This document shows, one piece after another, positions 35,227 to 46,033 of a DNA stretch of 64,000 nucleotides. The notes under the pieces are model-generated. The model was not told the origin of the DNA, ran no database searches, and was given only the letters and a program-made list of their open reading frames with translations. Numbering within the stretch: the first letter of the stretch is position 1; each line of letters begins with the position of its first letter. The stretch comes from Cutaneotrichosporon cavernicola (taxonomy: Eukaryota; Basidiomycota; Tremellomycetes; Trichosporonales; Trichosporonaceae), in NCBI RefSeq assembly GCF_030864355.1, contig NC_083396.1:2418001-2482000 (forward strand), given 5' to 3'. Position numbers and translations under genes: made by a program.

Positions 35227-36710
35227 TTTAATCGTCACCGTACAAGGAGCAGTTTAGCAGATACGCAGTGATGTGAATACAGTACTTTCCTGTTAGCCAA
35301 CGCCCAGATCTCTCGTCAGGACGATTCTAGAACTGGAACAATGAGGACTTTGCGAGGCTGGGTAGGGGCGCAACGCCACCGCCGCTGTTCGGCTTGGAAC
35401 CTGATCTGCGGATCGACAGTGAGGTTGGGGGTATTTTGAGCTGGCATGTTGATCTGATCCAGCTACAGCTGCTCTGAGATATGGCTGCGGAACCGGAGCA
35501 TGGTGAGAGTTTGAGTGGCGCAGGTGCAAGAGGCGAGTAAGTTTTCCAAGGGGCGTGGGAGAGGGATGGGGAAGGTTCAACGCGGTGCGAGTGAGCGGGT
35601 CTGGGCACGTTGTGTATTGAAAGGGTGAGGGACTGATGTAAAAGAAAACACACACCCCGCAAGCTTTCTCCTGGTCTTGTATCTTGTGTCTCCTCGTACC
35701 ACATAGGTACGAGTTGATAACCCCTTGAACAGTGGAGGCCCCAGGACCAAGGCCCGAGGTCGCCACATGACTCTGGGGTGCATGGGGTATACTCGTCATA
35801 TTGTCATCAAGTGAGGAACAGTAGTACAGGAAACAACTAAACCGGCGGCCCTTTTGGGTGTTTGTCCCGGCCGCTTGCACTCATCCGTGGCAGAACCTGG
35901 TGTTTAGATCTTTATGGAGGGTGGTGGTGGTATGTTTCACATCAACTATCAAGATCTTCATATCGGCCTGGTACCTCGCTTACTCACGCCGCGTGTACCA
36001 GGGGCCCCCCATTGCGGCCACCTAATCGCCTCATCGCCAGAACCCTTAATACTCTTCCAGGACAGTGCTCTTATACGCTTATACGTGTCCATCGATTGGC
36101 GCTCAATCGCTCATAATTACGCAGCCTGTGAAACATGCATGCTTGTAATCTCGGGACCGCGAGACGTGCGGGGTGATGGCGGGTGGAGTGTGGTAAGCGA
36201 TGGATACTGACAAGTTCGGTAACACTCAAAGCGGGGTGCACGTTCACGTGACGCACGCATCGGCAAGCTCGGCGGACCGGCTGACATGATCGGCGAACCT
36301 CCCGATTCCACTCTCTTCAAATTGCATCTTCTTTTCTTCTTAGCGCTCGCTACGCTCCTCGATCACATTGATGGTTGGCCCAACTGGCAACGTAACGGCA
36401 ACTTGCAATCGCTTTCTCCATCCGGCAGCTCCGGCCTGGATATAGGTGCGCTCTACGAGACTGACTGGGCATTGAAGCGGCAAGTTCGCACGCTCTCGTC
36501 CGTAATTCCAACAGTGGGATTGGTCACTGATACCAAAGGCGGGGTCGTGAGCGCCGGTCTTATCCGAGATTCCGTATCTACACACGCGCACACTCCTAAT
36601 CTTGGTCTCTGTACCTTCCCCGCATTCTACGAGACACACGTGGAGCACTGTGGACCAGTCATACTTATACCCAGCGTGGCCCAATGACACAAAGTCTATT
36701 GCCCCTCGAG
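35227..36710. other. Intergenic region with two CACGTG elements
   Basis: No supported gene in 1.5 kb. Frames on the minus strand near 35300-35880 start at non-ATG codons and look random. The right part is the promoter of the oxidoreductase, with TCACGTGA at 36244-36251 and CACGTG at 36637-36642. Confidence 0.5.
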
Positions 36711-38046
36711 ATGACCGCCGACACTCCCCAGCCCATCTCTATCATTGTTCTCGGTGGCGGACAGCGAGGGGTCATCTACTCCAAATACTGCACGCAGGGT
36801 GGGCGCGCCACGATCGCTGCCGTCGCGGACCCACGCGATGGACGTCGCAAGTTGTTCGCCCGCCAATTCCAGTGCGCCTCCGCTTTATACTCACTCTGAC
36901 TCTAGTGTGCCGCAGGACAAGCTGTTCTCGGACTGGCGCGAGGTTGCCAAGCTACCCAAGTTTGCTGACGCCGTCGTCGTCTCGGTGCTCGACCAGCTGC
37001 ACGCCGAGGTCGTCCACGTCTTCGCTAAGCTCGGGTACCACATCCTCTGCGAGAAGCCGATGGCGACCGAGATTGCTGACTGCGTCGCAATGGTGCGCGA
37101 CATCACGCCGAGCACCATCTTCGGAGTCGGACATGTGCTCCGATACTCCCCGTACAACGTCGCTGTCAAGAAGGTCATTGACTCGGGCATCCTCGGCGAG
37201 ATTGTCAACATCCAACACCAGGAGCCCGTGGGCAACGTGCACTTTTCGCACTCGTTTGTGCGCGGTAACTGGAATACCGAGGAGACGACGACGTTTGCAC
37301 TCATGTCAAAGTGCTGCCACGACCTCGACATCCTCTCCTTTTACCTCTCCGGTGCGAAACCTGTGCGCGTGTCGTCCTTTGGCAACTTGTTCAACTTCAA
37401 GCCATCCAAGAAGCCGACCAAGGCTGGAGATGCAACGCGCTGCCTCGAATGTCCCGCCGAACCCGAGTGCGTGTGGAGTGCCAAGCGGATCTACTATGAC
37501 CCCGTGGAGAAGCAGGGCAAGAAGGGGTGGGCGTCGGTTTTTGTCGACGACGTGACGCCCGAGAACGTCAAGGCCGCACTCAAAGACGGGCCGTACGGAC
37601 GGTGCGTGTTCGAGGCAGGCAACGACGTCGTCGATCACCAGGTCGTCAACATCGAGTACGAGGGTGGCACGACCGCCAACATGACAATGAGCGCGTTCAC
37701 CGAGTCCGAGTGCAACCGCCAGACGTATATCCAGGGAACGCTGGGCGAGCTCGTCGGCGACATGCGCACGTTTACAGTGTTCGACTTCCGGACGCGCCAG
37801 CGCACATCTCACAGCCCGAAGCAGACGGAAGAGGGCGGCCATGGTGGCGGCGATGCTGGCCTGTCCATGGCCTTTGTTGACGCTGTCGTGCAACGCAAGC
37901 AGGAATGCCTGGGCATCACACCCGATGATGTCCTCAACTCGCACCTGATCGTCTTCGCTGCCGAGAAGGCGCGGCATACCAACACAGTCGTCGACTTTGA
38001 CACCTTCAAGACACAAGCGCTGGATGGCACTGCAACGTACAAGTAA
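36711..38046 (+). CDS. Gfo/Idh/MocA-family NAD(P)-dependent oxidoreductase
   Basis: Two exons, 36711-36871 and 36906-38046, 34-nt intron, 433 residues. The Rossmann start is IIVLGGGQRGVIYSKYC. The family motif CEKPMATE lies before the catalytic domain, and H-D-L-D in KCCHDLDILSFYL supplies the usual catalytic histidine. A cysteine set CLECPAEPEC followed by VWSAKRIYYDP lies near residue 230 inside the substrate domain. It resembles a C-x2-C-x5-C metal-type site seen in a subgroup of this family. Members oxidise or reduce sugars, inositols and sugar acids. An upstream in-frame ATG at 36684 would add nine residues, but its context is poor (C at -3), so I prefer 36711. The neighbours (carrier upstream, Zn2Cys6 regulator downstream) suggest a catabolic role; the substrate is unknown. 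Confidence 0.9.
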
Positions 38047-38312
38047 CGAGGGTTGCGTCGTTGTTACATTCGATTTATTCAATGGCAGTTGTAGTAAGCA
38101 ATAGGGGCATGTATCAGTACGACGAGTGCCACATTGCGGCGACATTGAATGAGCTCCGGTTGAAGTCCTTTGAATTTCCTTGAATTTGACTGTCTCAATG
38201 TCTCGCAATACAATGCAAACCACGAGGAGGGTCTTAGGTCTGAGGCCTGTGCCATGGGGCCACGCTGTCAAGGCCAGCAAGCGGTATGTCATGGTGGTGG
38301 GGCCGACTAGGC

Positions 38313-38320
38313 TCACGTGA
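38313..38320. promoter_or_regulatory. TCACGTGA palindrome upstream of the Zn2Cys6 gene
   Basis: Perfect 8-bp palindrome about 335 bp before the start of the regulator, identical to those at 6525 and 36244. Confidence 0.4.
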
Positions 38321-38655
38321 GCCCACCCATGGGCCACCCAAACTCACCCAACCGGGTATGCTCAAAGCGGCGATTTTCCCGAGACCTAGCCACTCTCCAC
38401 TCCACATCTCCCTACCTCCATCCCACTCCCCACTTCTGCTGCATATCATAATCACGCGACATTGTAATCTACTCATTCCAGCGTTATCTGCACAGAGATC
38501 AACTCGTGTACTCGATAACGCCCTCTCTGCGCCTGGTTGGTGATATCGAAACCCGAATCCTAAAACCACTCCACTCTGCGAGGGTGCCCGTGCCCTTCCC
38601 CCACAACCACCATTCCCCAGATATCGCCGTCCTTGCCGACAGACTCAAGGTTAAA

Positions 38656-40984
38656 ATGACGGACCACAGGCCCCACGGCCCACCCGGAAGCGGCGCGACG
38701 AACGGCATGCCTGCCCGGACCTACTATGATTCGGGCAATGGCAACGGCAACGCTCGAGGCGACGGTGAGCCGCCCCGCAAAAAGATCAAGGACGAGCTCC
38801 CGAGCGTGCTCGTGCGCGAGAAGAAACAGAAGGCGTGCGCCAACTGCCGTCGTGCCAAGTTGAAGTGTATCGTAAACGACGACTTTACCGAGTGTGTCCG
38901 CTGCCTCTCGCGCAAGGAGCGCTGCGTCTTCTATCCGCGCGGCCACGACGAGGATTACCAGCAAACCATCGCCAACGACATCAGCGCCATTGCTGTGCAG
39001 ACGCAGCACCTCACGCGAGCCATGTATCACATAATGCACCACATGATGGCGCAGAACGCCATGCCGGCCCTCGACCCGCCGCTGCCCATGTACGAGGCGC
39101 CTGAGCGCGAGACCTCGCTCCAGGGATGGAGCGCCGAGCGTAACCGCGAGCTCGGCAAGAAGCGCAAGAGCTCGTCCCCCCGGGACGATTCGTTCTCGCA
39201 GTTCGCCGGAGCTGGGCCCAACTTCATGCGCCCGGCTGACATGCACGTCGGCATGGGGATGACCGAGTCGAACCACCAGCAGAGCGGTGCCATCCAGAAC
39301 GGGCCTCTTCCCCAAGGTCCCGCGGCCCTCCAGCAGAACGGAGCCATGTCTGTGCTCGGCGGCCTCGTGTCGTTCGACAACCAACGCACGCCCAACGATC
39401 CGTCGATTTCGCCCATCGACACGGCCAGTTTTGGGCCCACATCGCAGGGAAGTGTGCCTCCTCAAGTTTTAGGCACGTCTTCGCTGGCCGGCGGCGCGTT
39501 CGGCCTCCTCAGCGCACCCCGCCCTAGCGTGTCCCCTGAGGCCTCGATGGCCAGTCTTCCCGTGGACCACGACCAGTTCGGCGCGTCCGATCCGAGGCCC
39601 AACATTGTGAAGCGCGGCGTCATCAGCAACGATGATGCGACCATCCTCGTGGACTTGTGAGCTTGTTGTCTTTGTTGTTGCTAAACCCAGCTTCCACTCC
39701 AAGCTCGTGCGCTGGCTTTTCGGATATCGCCTCGAGTTTGACAAGTTCCCTTACATTCCCAATGGACCTTGCGTCATGACGCCATTCATCCTGAGTGTGT
39801 TGTGCTTCATCAGCTCGGAGCGTATTCCCGCTATGCACGGGCTGCAGCACACCCTCGGCAACGAAGTGAACCAGCTGCTCCTGAACTCGCCTGCCGACAG
39901 CTTCCTCAGCACACTCGACAGCCCGTTCTCGAGCAACGCCGCCCACCTCAACGCCATCGGCGTCGGTTCGGGTAGCAGGGACGATGGCGACGGCGAGGAC
40001 GAACTCGATCCCGAGCTTGGTATTGGCCCCGAGGAGATTGTCGGTGCATGTATGCTCGCGATGTTCACGGTCGATCGGGACATTGCGAGCGCGATCGCCG
40101 CGAGCGCGTTCAGCTGGGCGCGCGGCTGGATTAAGTGGAACAGTCTCACCATCCCGCTTCCCCCAACCTTAGGCGAGGTGTGCGGCCTCCTTCCCATCAA
40201 GCGCGACGCGACGCAGGAGGACATGGCGCGCATCTGGTTGCTGTGCTATATCGTCGACGGCACTGAGGCCTTGCAGCGCGACAGCGCGATCCTGATCCGC
40301 CGCGACCCCAGCCCCTACTGCCACCTGCTACTTCCTGACACGGTGCTGCACGGAAAGCAGCGTCGGCCCAACGACGTACTCCTCGCGTTCCACGCGCGCC
40401 TCATCTCCCTCCTGCGCGAATGGTACTGCAGGCGCGCAAATGTCGACGCGACCGTCGACGGCATGGTCAAGCTCGCGAACAGCACCAATGCCAACCTTGA
40501 CTGGTGGCGCACCGAGCTCGACTCGTACAAGCTCGACGGGATGTGGATGCGCCACATCAACCTGTTCTGGGAGTTTGCGCGCATGCTTGTGAATCGCACC
40601 ACAGCCAAGAGCATCGGCAACAAGCCTGAGGCGATTCCGTCATGGACGATCGGCACGCAGGCTGCTGTCGGGTTCCTCGAGAAGTGCTCGCAGTGGCCGC
40701 AGCCCGACGAGCTGTCGTTCATCCCGCCCGCGTACCTGAACGTAAGTCGACCGAGGGAAGAAGGCTGACGGCAGATGATGTCTCTCGCCGGCACGGTCGT
40801 TTTTGAGTCGATCAAGGAGCAACAGCGCCAAGGAGACATGAGTGCGGTCCGGCCAGCGGAGGTCATGCCGCTCCTCAACACGGTCGCGGACATGCTCGAG
40901 AAGGGCGGTGTGCCGGACACCCACCCTGCGCGCCACCACGCGCGGCAGCTGCGCGAGTGCGCTGCGACGCGTAGCTCGCAGTGA
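38656..40984 (+). CDS. Zn2Cys6 fungal transcription factor
   Basis: Three exons: 38656-39656, 39691-40741 and 40775-40984, 753 residues. The binuclear zinc cluster lies at about residues 60-90: C-A-N-C, R-R-A-K-L-K-C, eight residues, C-V-R-C, six residues, C (Cx2Cx6Cx8Cx2Cx6C), preceded by a basic KKIKDELP / REKKQKA stretch. A helix with YHIMHHMMA could dimerise. After a Ser/Pro/Gln-rich middle, exon 2 holds a fungal-specific regulatory domain (YFHSKLVRWLF-type start with F in place of Y, then W-KWNSLTIPLPP, MARIWLLCYIVDGTEALQ). Start at the first ATG in frame (AAAATGACG); the frame is open further up but without ATG. It is the third gene of a plus-strand run with a carrier and an oxidoreductase, so it may control them. 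Confidence 0.92.
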
Positions 40985-41483
40985 GCTCTGCTGCTCATGT
41001 GGATGAATCTCTCCATATTCTCCGCTAATCTGCTTGCCGAGTTGTATTCCTGGCCTAGAGCCCGGTTGTCTATACTCTCCGTTCATACTCATATTCTTCT
41101 AGTACATGTATCTGATATAGCGCTCTGTCGGTGCTGGCGTGCAGGGCTGGTTGAGGGCAAAGATGTGAACATCGCGATGGTGTTGATCTAGAAACAGATC
41201 TCTCACAGCGTTGTCGAGATCCAGAAATGAACGACGGAGCGTGCGGTGGATTCAGTTTGGGGGGGCCACGATCTATAGGGTGATCAGACATTTTGCTCAA
41301 CAGGGGCTGGCCATGTTCATTCCCCAATCTGAACATCGCTGCGATACCAAGCCCCAACGACGACCCCACGATCCATTCCCGTCGCCGCACGTCCTGCCCG
41401 CCCGCGCCCAATGCGACCAATGCATACTATGTACAGTGTCCAGCGCTTTGGCCCCCGCTCTGGCCGCGTCCGCAGAACGTTCC
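40985..41483. other. Convergent 3' spacer
   Basis: 3' UTRs of the Zn2Cys6 gene and of ADE8. Nothing else recognised. Confidence 0.5.
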
Positions 41484-42409
41484 CTACGCCTTGACCTCGT
41501 CCTTGACCTCGTCCTTGACCTCAGCCTCGACCTCAGCCTCGTCTTTGATAGTGACCTTGTCGATGGCCGTGCGCGCCTCCTCGAGCAGTCTCTCTGCCTC
41601 GAGTTCCTCGAGCACCTTCTTAGTTCCGTCGACGATAATCTCGTGCTCGACCGCATGTATCCTGTTCTCGACGTCCTGGAGTGTGTCGCCGTCCTTGATC
41701 TCAATCTCGCGAACAATCAGCGGCTCACCGCGGTCAACCTCGCGAATAACGCGGTGGACCATAACCCCTGTCCCCTTTACCTCGCCCTTCTGCCACGCCT
41801 CAAACGCGCGCGGAATTGCAGCCGCCCCATCAAAAGCTCCAGGCAGCGCGGGGTGAAGGTTGATGCAGGGAATAGGAAAGTGTTGCGTCGCCGGCGCAAG
41901 AGGGAGCTCCTTGTCTGGGATAATGTCGGCCGCAGCCACGTGCTTGGGGACAACATCACCAGTTGGAGGGGGGAGGGCTGGGGCGGCTGGAGGAGCTTTA
42001 TGGCCCTCGAGAATGTCGAGGAAACTGTCCGAGAGAATGTGCATGAAGCCGGCCAGGACGACGACGTCGGGGCGAGACTCGAGAACTCGACGTGCGACTT
42101 CGGCATCGTAGTTCTCGCGCGTGGCGCCGGGGTTGCGGTTCAGGAATGTCTTTAGTGCGCACACACTGGTCGGGACTGCGGGGTGTGCGTTGGCCGCGCG
42201 GGTGAGGCCGTACGCGTTCGAACGCGAGGAGAGCACGTACGTCACCTGGGCATTTGGGAGGCGGTCCGTGAGCGACGCGTCGAGAATCGCCTGGAGGTTG
42301 GAGCCTGAATTAACGGTATAAGAGAAGGAGACGTACCAGAGCCAGAGATGAGGACGGTGATGCGTCTGATGCGCGTCGATGGGTCGATTGTCTCTTGTAG
42401 CGTCGGCAT
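41484..42409 (-). CDS. ADE8: Phosphoribosylglycinamide formyltransferase (GAR transformylase)
   Basis: Two exons, 42409-42337 and 42304-41484, 32-nt intron, 297 residues against about 210 for the usual enzyme. Signatures: ITVLISGSGSNLQAILDA across the intron, VVVLAGFMHIL, the catalytic INLHPALPGAFDG (Asn and His) and VMVHRVIREVDRGEPLI (Asp). It formylates GAR with 10-formyl-THF in step three of purine synthesis, in the cytosol. Two additions explain the extra length. A Pro/Ala-rich insert of about 45 residues (KAPPAAPALPPP...) lies between the FMHIL helix and the catalytic loop. The charged tail ends EAEVEAEVKDEVKDEVK, coded by tandem repeats at 41487-41531. In this fungus the enzyme is free-standing, not fused to other purine enzymes. 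Confidence 0.95.
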
Positions 42410-42722
42410 GATGAATGGTTTGTTGGTTTGTTGGTTTGTTGGTGGCTGTTCAACTTTCCTTTGAATCTAGTAGTGAGATTTAGGAATGACGTGTGAATAT
42501 ATTCCATCACCCACCCCCGCTTAGGAAGTGAGGATTACTTCTCCACATGTTACATGACCATTGACACTCAACTCTCAACGCTCAACTCTCAACGTTCATC
42601 TACACTGTATCTGTCCTACTGTACAACGTTTGATCTGGCCATCGACACGGCCGCTACCTTTCGACGAGCAAATCCGTATCCACTCCCCTCTTCCTACCGA
42701 AACCCCACCGCCCATCCCGACC
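42410..42722. promoter_or_regulatory. Divergent promoter with two tandem repeats
   Basis: 313 bp between ADE8 and the His-Ser-rich gene. It holds a GGTTTGTT-type array at 42418-42444, in the ADE8 leader, and a doubled 14-mer (CTCAACTCTCAACG) at 42568-42595 on the side of the other gene. No TATA box recognised. Confidence 0.5.
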
Positions 42723-43943
42723 ATGGGCCGCTCCAAGCCGCGCACAAACAAGCGGCCGCCACCAAAGCCGAACCGCCGTGCTCCACCTCCCGCCCCAGTT
42801 GCTCCGGCCTTTGATCCCGCGGCGGGTCTCTTCCCCCCGCCATCGACGCTGGACCCGTCCGACCCCGGATTCCCATCAGCCTTCCAGAGTTGGTCGACGA
42901 GCGCGTTAAACCAGCTCAACCAACTACGCCAACTGCCCGCCCTCTCCCCATCTCAACTGAGCGCGATCGCAGGTGCTGCTGCGGGAGTCAGCGATGCGGG
43001 GTTTCAAGGCCAAGGACCATGTATCGACCTCCCGCAGAGTCTGGCAGCCCTCTTTGAAGCCAAACTCACCCTCGACCGCGAAAAGGCAAAACTCATGCGC
43101 ATGCAAAAGGAGCTGCGCGGGTTTCGGGACGGTATGGCTGGCCCTGTACCAACCCAGCCTCCCCCACCTCTCCCAACGGTAAAGGGCAAGGAGGTGGCGG
43201 TGGACGACGAGCTCGCAGAGTGCACGTGTGGGCGGAATGGGTAAGATTGTCAAGTGAGGTGAAGATGTTCTGACCCAAGCCACACACACGAGTATCCCGG
43301 TTCGGCGCATTCCGGATCGGACGACTACTATTACTACGACACGGAGGACGAGTGCTGCGACTGCTGTTCCCATGACCACAGCTATGTCGAGTGTGATCAC
43401 GAGCCTGGCGAATGCGATTGCGAAGAGTACGAGGATGAACACGTCCACCACGGCCACTCCCACTCCCACTCTCATTCCCATTCTCATTCCCATTCTCACT
43501 CTCACTCTCACTCTCACTCCCACTCTCAAGCCGATCCCCACGGCCATGGAGAGGAATACTACGAACCCGAGCGCGGATTCGAGGCGCTCGTCCTCGGCCC
43601 CGATGGACGTCCAGCAAACCTCACCCCCGAACAAGCGATGGCGCTGTTTGAACGCCAGCCGTACCTTCACTCTCCTGAAGCGAGGGCAATTCTCGCAAGG
43701 GGACACGCTCAGGCTGCCGAAGTCGCTGCGGCAAAGCAGAAGTTGGTGGAGAGGGTAGAGGAGAGAGAGGAAAGGCCAGACCAGCCGCGCCGACGCCTTG
43801 CCGACGATCCCGAGAGGATGGACGAGGCAGTACGAGAGCTGTTCAATTGGATCAAGGCTGTCGTGTGGACGATTGAGCAGGCTGCCATTGTCGCTGGGCG
43901 TCGTGCACCACTCCGCCCACAGCGCCGTGATGTCCCAGAGTAG
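42723..43943 (+). CDS. Unassigned Cys-rich protein with (His-Ser)12 run
   Basis: Two exons, 42723-43240 and 43280-43943 (39-nt intron), 393 residues, start in strong context (GACCATGGG). The N-terminus is basic and Pro-rich (SKPRTNKRPPPKPNRR), followed by a helix LTLDREKAKLMRMQKELRGF. A CTCGRNGH motif spans the intron. Exon 2 then gives a Tyr/Asp block (DDYYYYDTEDE), four clustered cysteines (CCDCC pattern), three more (EC..., ECDC), then HVHHGH and twelve His-Ser repeats (43455-43526). The C-terminal half is alpha-helical, with LTPEQAMALFERQPYLHSPE, a charged coiled coil (KQKLVERVEEREERP) and a final hydrophobic helix. Nine cysteines next to a polyhistidine-like tract suggest metal binding, which is inference. 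A relation to the acidic, Tyr-rich fungal Nst1 proteins should be tested. The start, splice phase and long open frame make the gene itself secure. Confidence 0.8.
43455..43526 (+). repeat. His-Ser codon repeat (12 units)
   Basis: 72 nt of alternating CAC/CAT and TCC/TCT codons. The synonymous variation between units suggests selection for the dipeptide repeat and not only recent slippage. Confidence 0.85.
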
Positions 43944-44167
43944 TATCAAGTCTTAAACATTAGCTATACCTCATTGTACCACCACCATCGTGACAAACCA
44001 TGCATCCTCATTCAGCGAGCTAGCGAGTGGAGGCGGGGGGAGCTGTTGGGCAAAGTTGGGTAATGCAAGTTGGGTGGAGGCGGAGAATTGGCAATCTCCG
44101 CGGCACTGACGAGGTGAAATAGGCGCGACCGTGCAACATTCTTGACAACATCACCACACATAACACC

Positions 44168-44824
44168 ATGGTCGTACGTCGGCTGTATCCTTTCGAACCG
44201 ATACCAGCTGACATCAGAAACTCCTCGTCCAGATTGGAATGGAGCGCGAGGGCGTGACGGACATTGTCCCCGAGGACGGGTACGAGTTCTTCTTCAATGT
44301 GGGTGTCCTTGTTATACCTCTAGCCAGCGACCACCTGTTCCATGAAATCTCGTGTAGCTCACATTGCTCACATCTGACACCAGGTAACATGCACCTCGTG
44401 CCGTGAGGAACACCCCAAGGCCATCTCGTTCAACCAGACCGAGGTACACGAGCTGAGTGGATCGCGCGGTAGCGCAAACTTTGTTTGGCGCTGTGGCAAC
44501 TGCAAGGTATGTTCCAAATCCCATCTATCTGACTCCTAGCGTGAACAAAGTTGTTCCTTTGCCCCACCTGTGGCAAAGAGCATTGCTCCCCTCCCTTACT
44601 CTGCGGAGAACGGGCAGCTCGCCCCGTTCGTTGCGCTCGACTGCCGCGGCCTAGAGGTCACAAAGTTCCACTTTAGGGGTACGTGGAAGGCTGTTGGCGA
44701 GGAGAGTGGGGCCAAGTTTGAGGTCGACCTGGATGAAGGTGAGGATAGGTGGGACGATTATGATGAGGGCGCAGGAGTGCCCGTGTCGATTAGCGAGTTC
44801 CGGAGCGAGGTTAGGCGCGCTTAG
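44168..44824 (+). CDS. CXXC zinc-binding protein, DUF866 (CZIB/C1orf123 family)
   Basis: Four exons: 44168-44173, 44218-44298, 44384-44506 and 44540-44824, 164 residues, the usual family length. Exon 1 codes only Met-Val. The join restores MVKLLVQIGMEREGVTDIVP, the standard start. Two zinc-binding pairs follow: CTSCREEHPKAISFNQTE and WRCGNCKRE. Then come ALDCRGLEVTKF and the FHFRGTW strand of the beta-sandwich. The human homologue binds zinc and the Hma domain of the copper chaperone for SOD1; the role in fungi is not known. It converges on RIB4 with only 48 bp between the two stop codons. Confidence 0.93.
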
Positions 44825-44872
44825 AGTTTATATTTGCATGTTATCTATGAGAGTCTCCAAGTGTCTGATGCG

Positions 44873-45820
44873 CTAGATGTTACCTTGGCCCCACTGTGCG
44901 GCCTCGGCGGCGAGCTCGACAGCCGCTAGGCCCCAGTCCTCTCCGTGGTCTGGGGTTAGTTGATTGATTTGATCTGCTGCTCTGTTCCAGTCTTCACTAG
45001 TGTCTGTTCTCCGGGCTCGTCGCTCTCAAACACTCAATTCCGACTCCCACAGCCCCAGCCCCAGCTTCCCAGCTTCCCAGAGCCAACCCCGCCACCCCTT
45101 GTCCACCTGATCTCCCCAACACTCACTGTGTCCCTTGGTCCCCTTACGTCCAATGCCAGCACGCTCGAGCGCCTGGTCATCGGTAAGCGCAGTGAGGACA
45201 CCAAACACGACCGGCGTGCCCGTGTCGAGCTGGACGCGCATGAGGCCGTGCGTCGTCGCGTCACAAATATACTCAAAGTGCATGGTCGAGCCCTTGATGA
45301 GTACGCCGATAGCAATGACGGCATCAAATTCGCGTGTCGCAGTCTTGGCCTTGTCGCCCACGGGCGTGGCTGAGCGCTCGTCGTCCACCAGCGAGAGGAG
45401 GTTAGTTGTGGAGATGAGGCTGGGCTCGGCCTTTGCGGCCTGCGCCTTCCCACCCTCGATGAGCCTGGTGTCAGCTATGGTGGAGACGGATTAGCTGAGG
45501 GGGCCGCGATGAGTGCGTGCGACGCCCACATGCAGGCTATGGGGCAACCCAGCGCAAGGATCCAGCCCAGCCCCATCCCACACAGACACCGATACCCACT
45601 TCTTGCAAGCAAAGGGCAGCTCGTAGCTTCCCGGCACAGTCTTGATGACAATGTTCTCGTCCTTGACACCCAGGGCCTTGAGCTTGTCCACGGCGCCCTG
45701 GACGAGCGCCTTGATGACATCGTCGTTCCAGCGCGCATGCACAATGGCGATACGGAACGCACTCCCGTCATGTGCCTTGGGCGGTGCACCGAGGCCCTTG
45801 ATAGTCTTGTCCTCTGCCAT
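44873..45820 (-). CDS. RIB4: 6,7-dimethyl-8-ribityllumazine synthase
   Basis: Three exons: 45820-45600, 45464-45127 and 44949-44873, with introns of 135 and 177 nt, 211 residues. Motifs: [33 protein letters not shown] at the first junction, [20 protein letters not shown] (with the catalytic His of the GxTxHFE motif), [20 protein letters not shown], and [17 protein letters not shown] across the last junction. It condenses the ribityl-uracil intermediate with dihydroxybutanone phosphate in riboflavin synthesis. A 30-residue insert ([20 protein letters not shown], then [11 protein letters not shown]) before the active-site strand is longer than in bacteria. Reading through intron 1 or intron 2 would end in short nonsense tails. 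Confidence 0.94.
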
Positions 45821-45862
45821 GGTTGAATGTAGATTGTGAACAAGTCAAAGTCGAAATGAACA

Positions 45863-45894
45863 TGAACGTTCACGTCACAGGGCCCGAAAGGGCC
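45863..45894. promoter_or_regulatory. Two small palindromes in the RIB4 leader
   Basis: TGAACGTTCA (45863-45872) is a perfect 10-bp palindrome. GGCCC-GAAA-GGGCC (45881-45894) is a 5-bp stem with a 4-nt loop. Both lie 43-75 bp upstream of the RIB4 ATG. Function unknown. Confidence 0.35.
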
Positions 45895-46033
45895 GGCATA
45901 TCCAGGCTTTGTCACATGGAAGTCGCGTGGCTCCCCCCTTGCTTGCCCGGAGCTTGTCCATCAATGTACAAAGATCATGTTCCTCGCCGTTGTCTAGGAA
46001 CAAGAGAATGAATGGCATACCTATGCATACCTG

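Noticed and set aside
35293..35880. Minus-strand frame of 195 codons in the intergenic region
   Set aside because: The first codon is GTG, the composition is random, and there is no motif or plausible splice context.
38506..38655. Upstream extension of the Zn2Cys6 protein by 50 residues
   Set aside because: The extension starts at GTG. The first ATG (38656) gives a normal N-terminus.
41211..42155. Plus-strand frame of 314 codons opposite ADE8
   Set aside because: Shadow of ADE8, and the start lies in the 3' flank of the neighbouring gene.
42418..42444. CRISPR-like or mobile-element repeat
   Set aside because: A simple GGTTTGTT microsatellite without spacers, terminal repeats or target-site duplication. 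No transposase-like frame exists in the window.
44190..44200. TTTCGAACC as a minus-strand tRNA T-loop
   Set aside because: It lies within a 44-nt intron of the DUF866 gene, too short for a tRNA, and flanking stems are missing.
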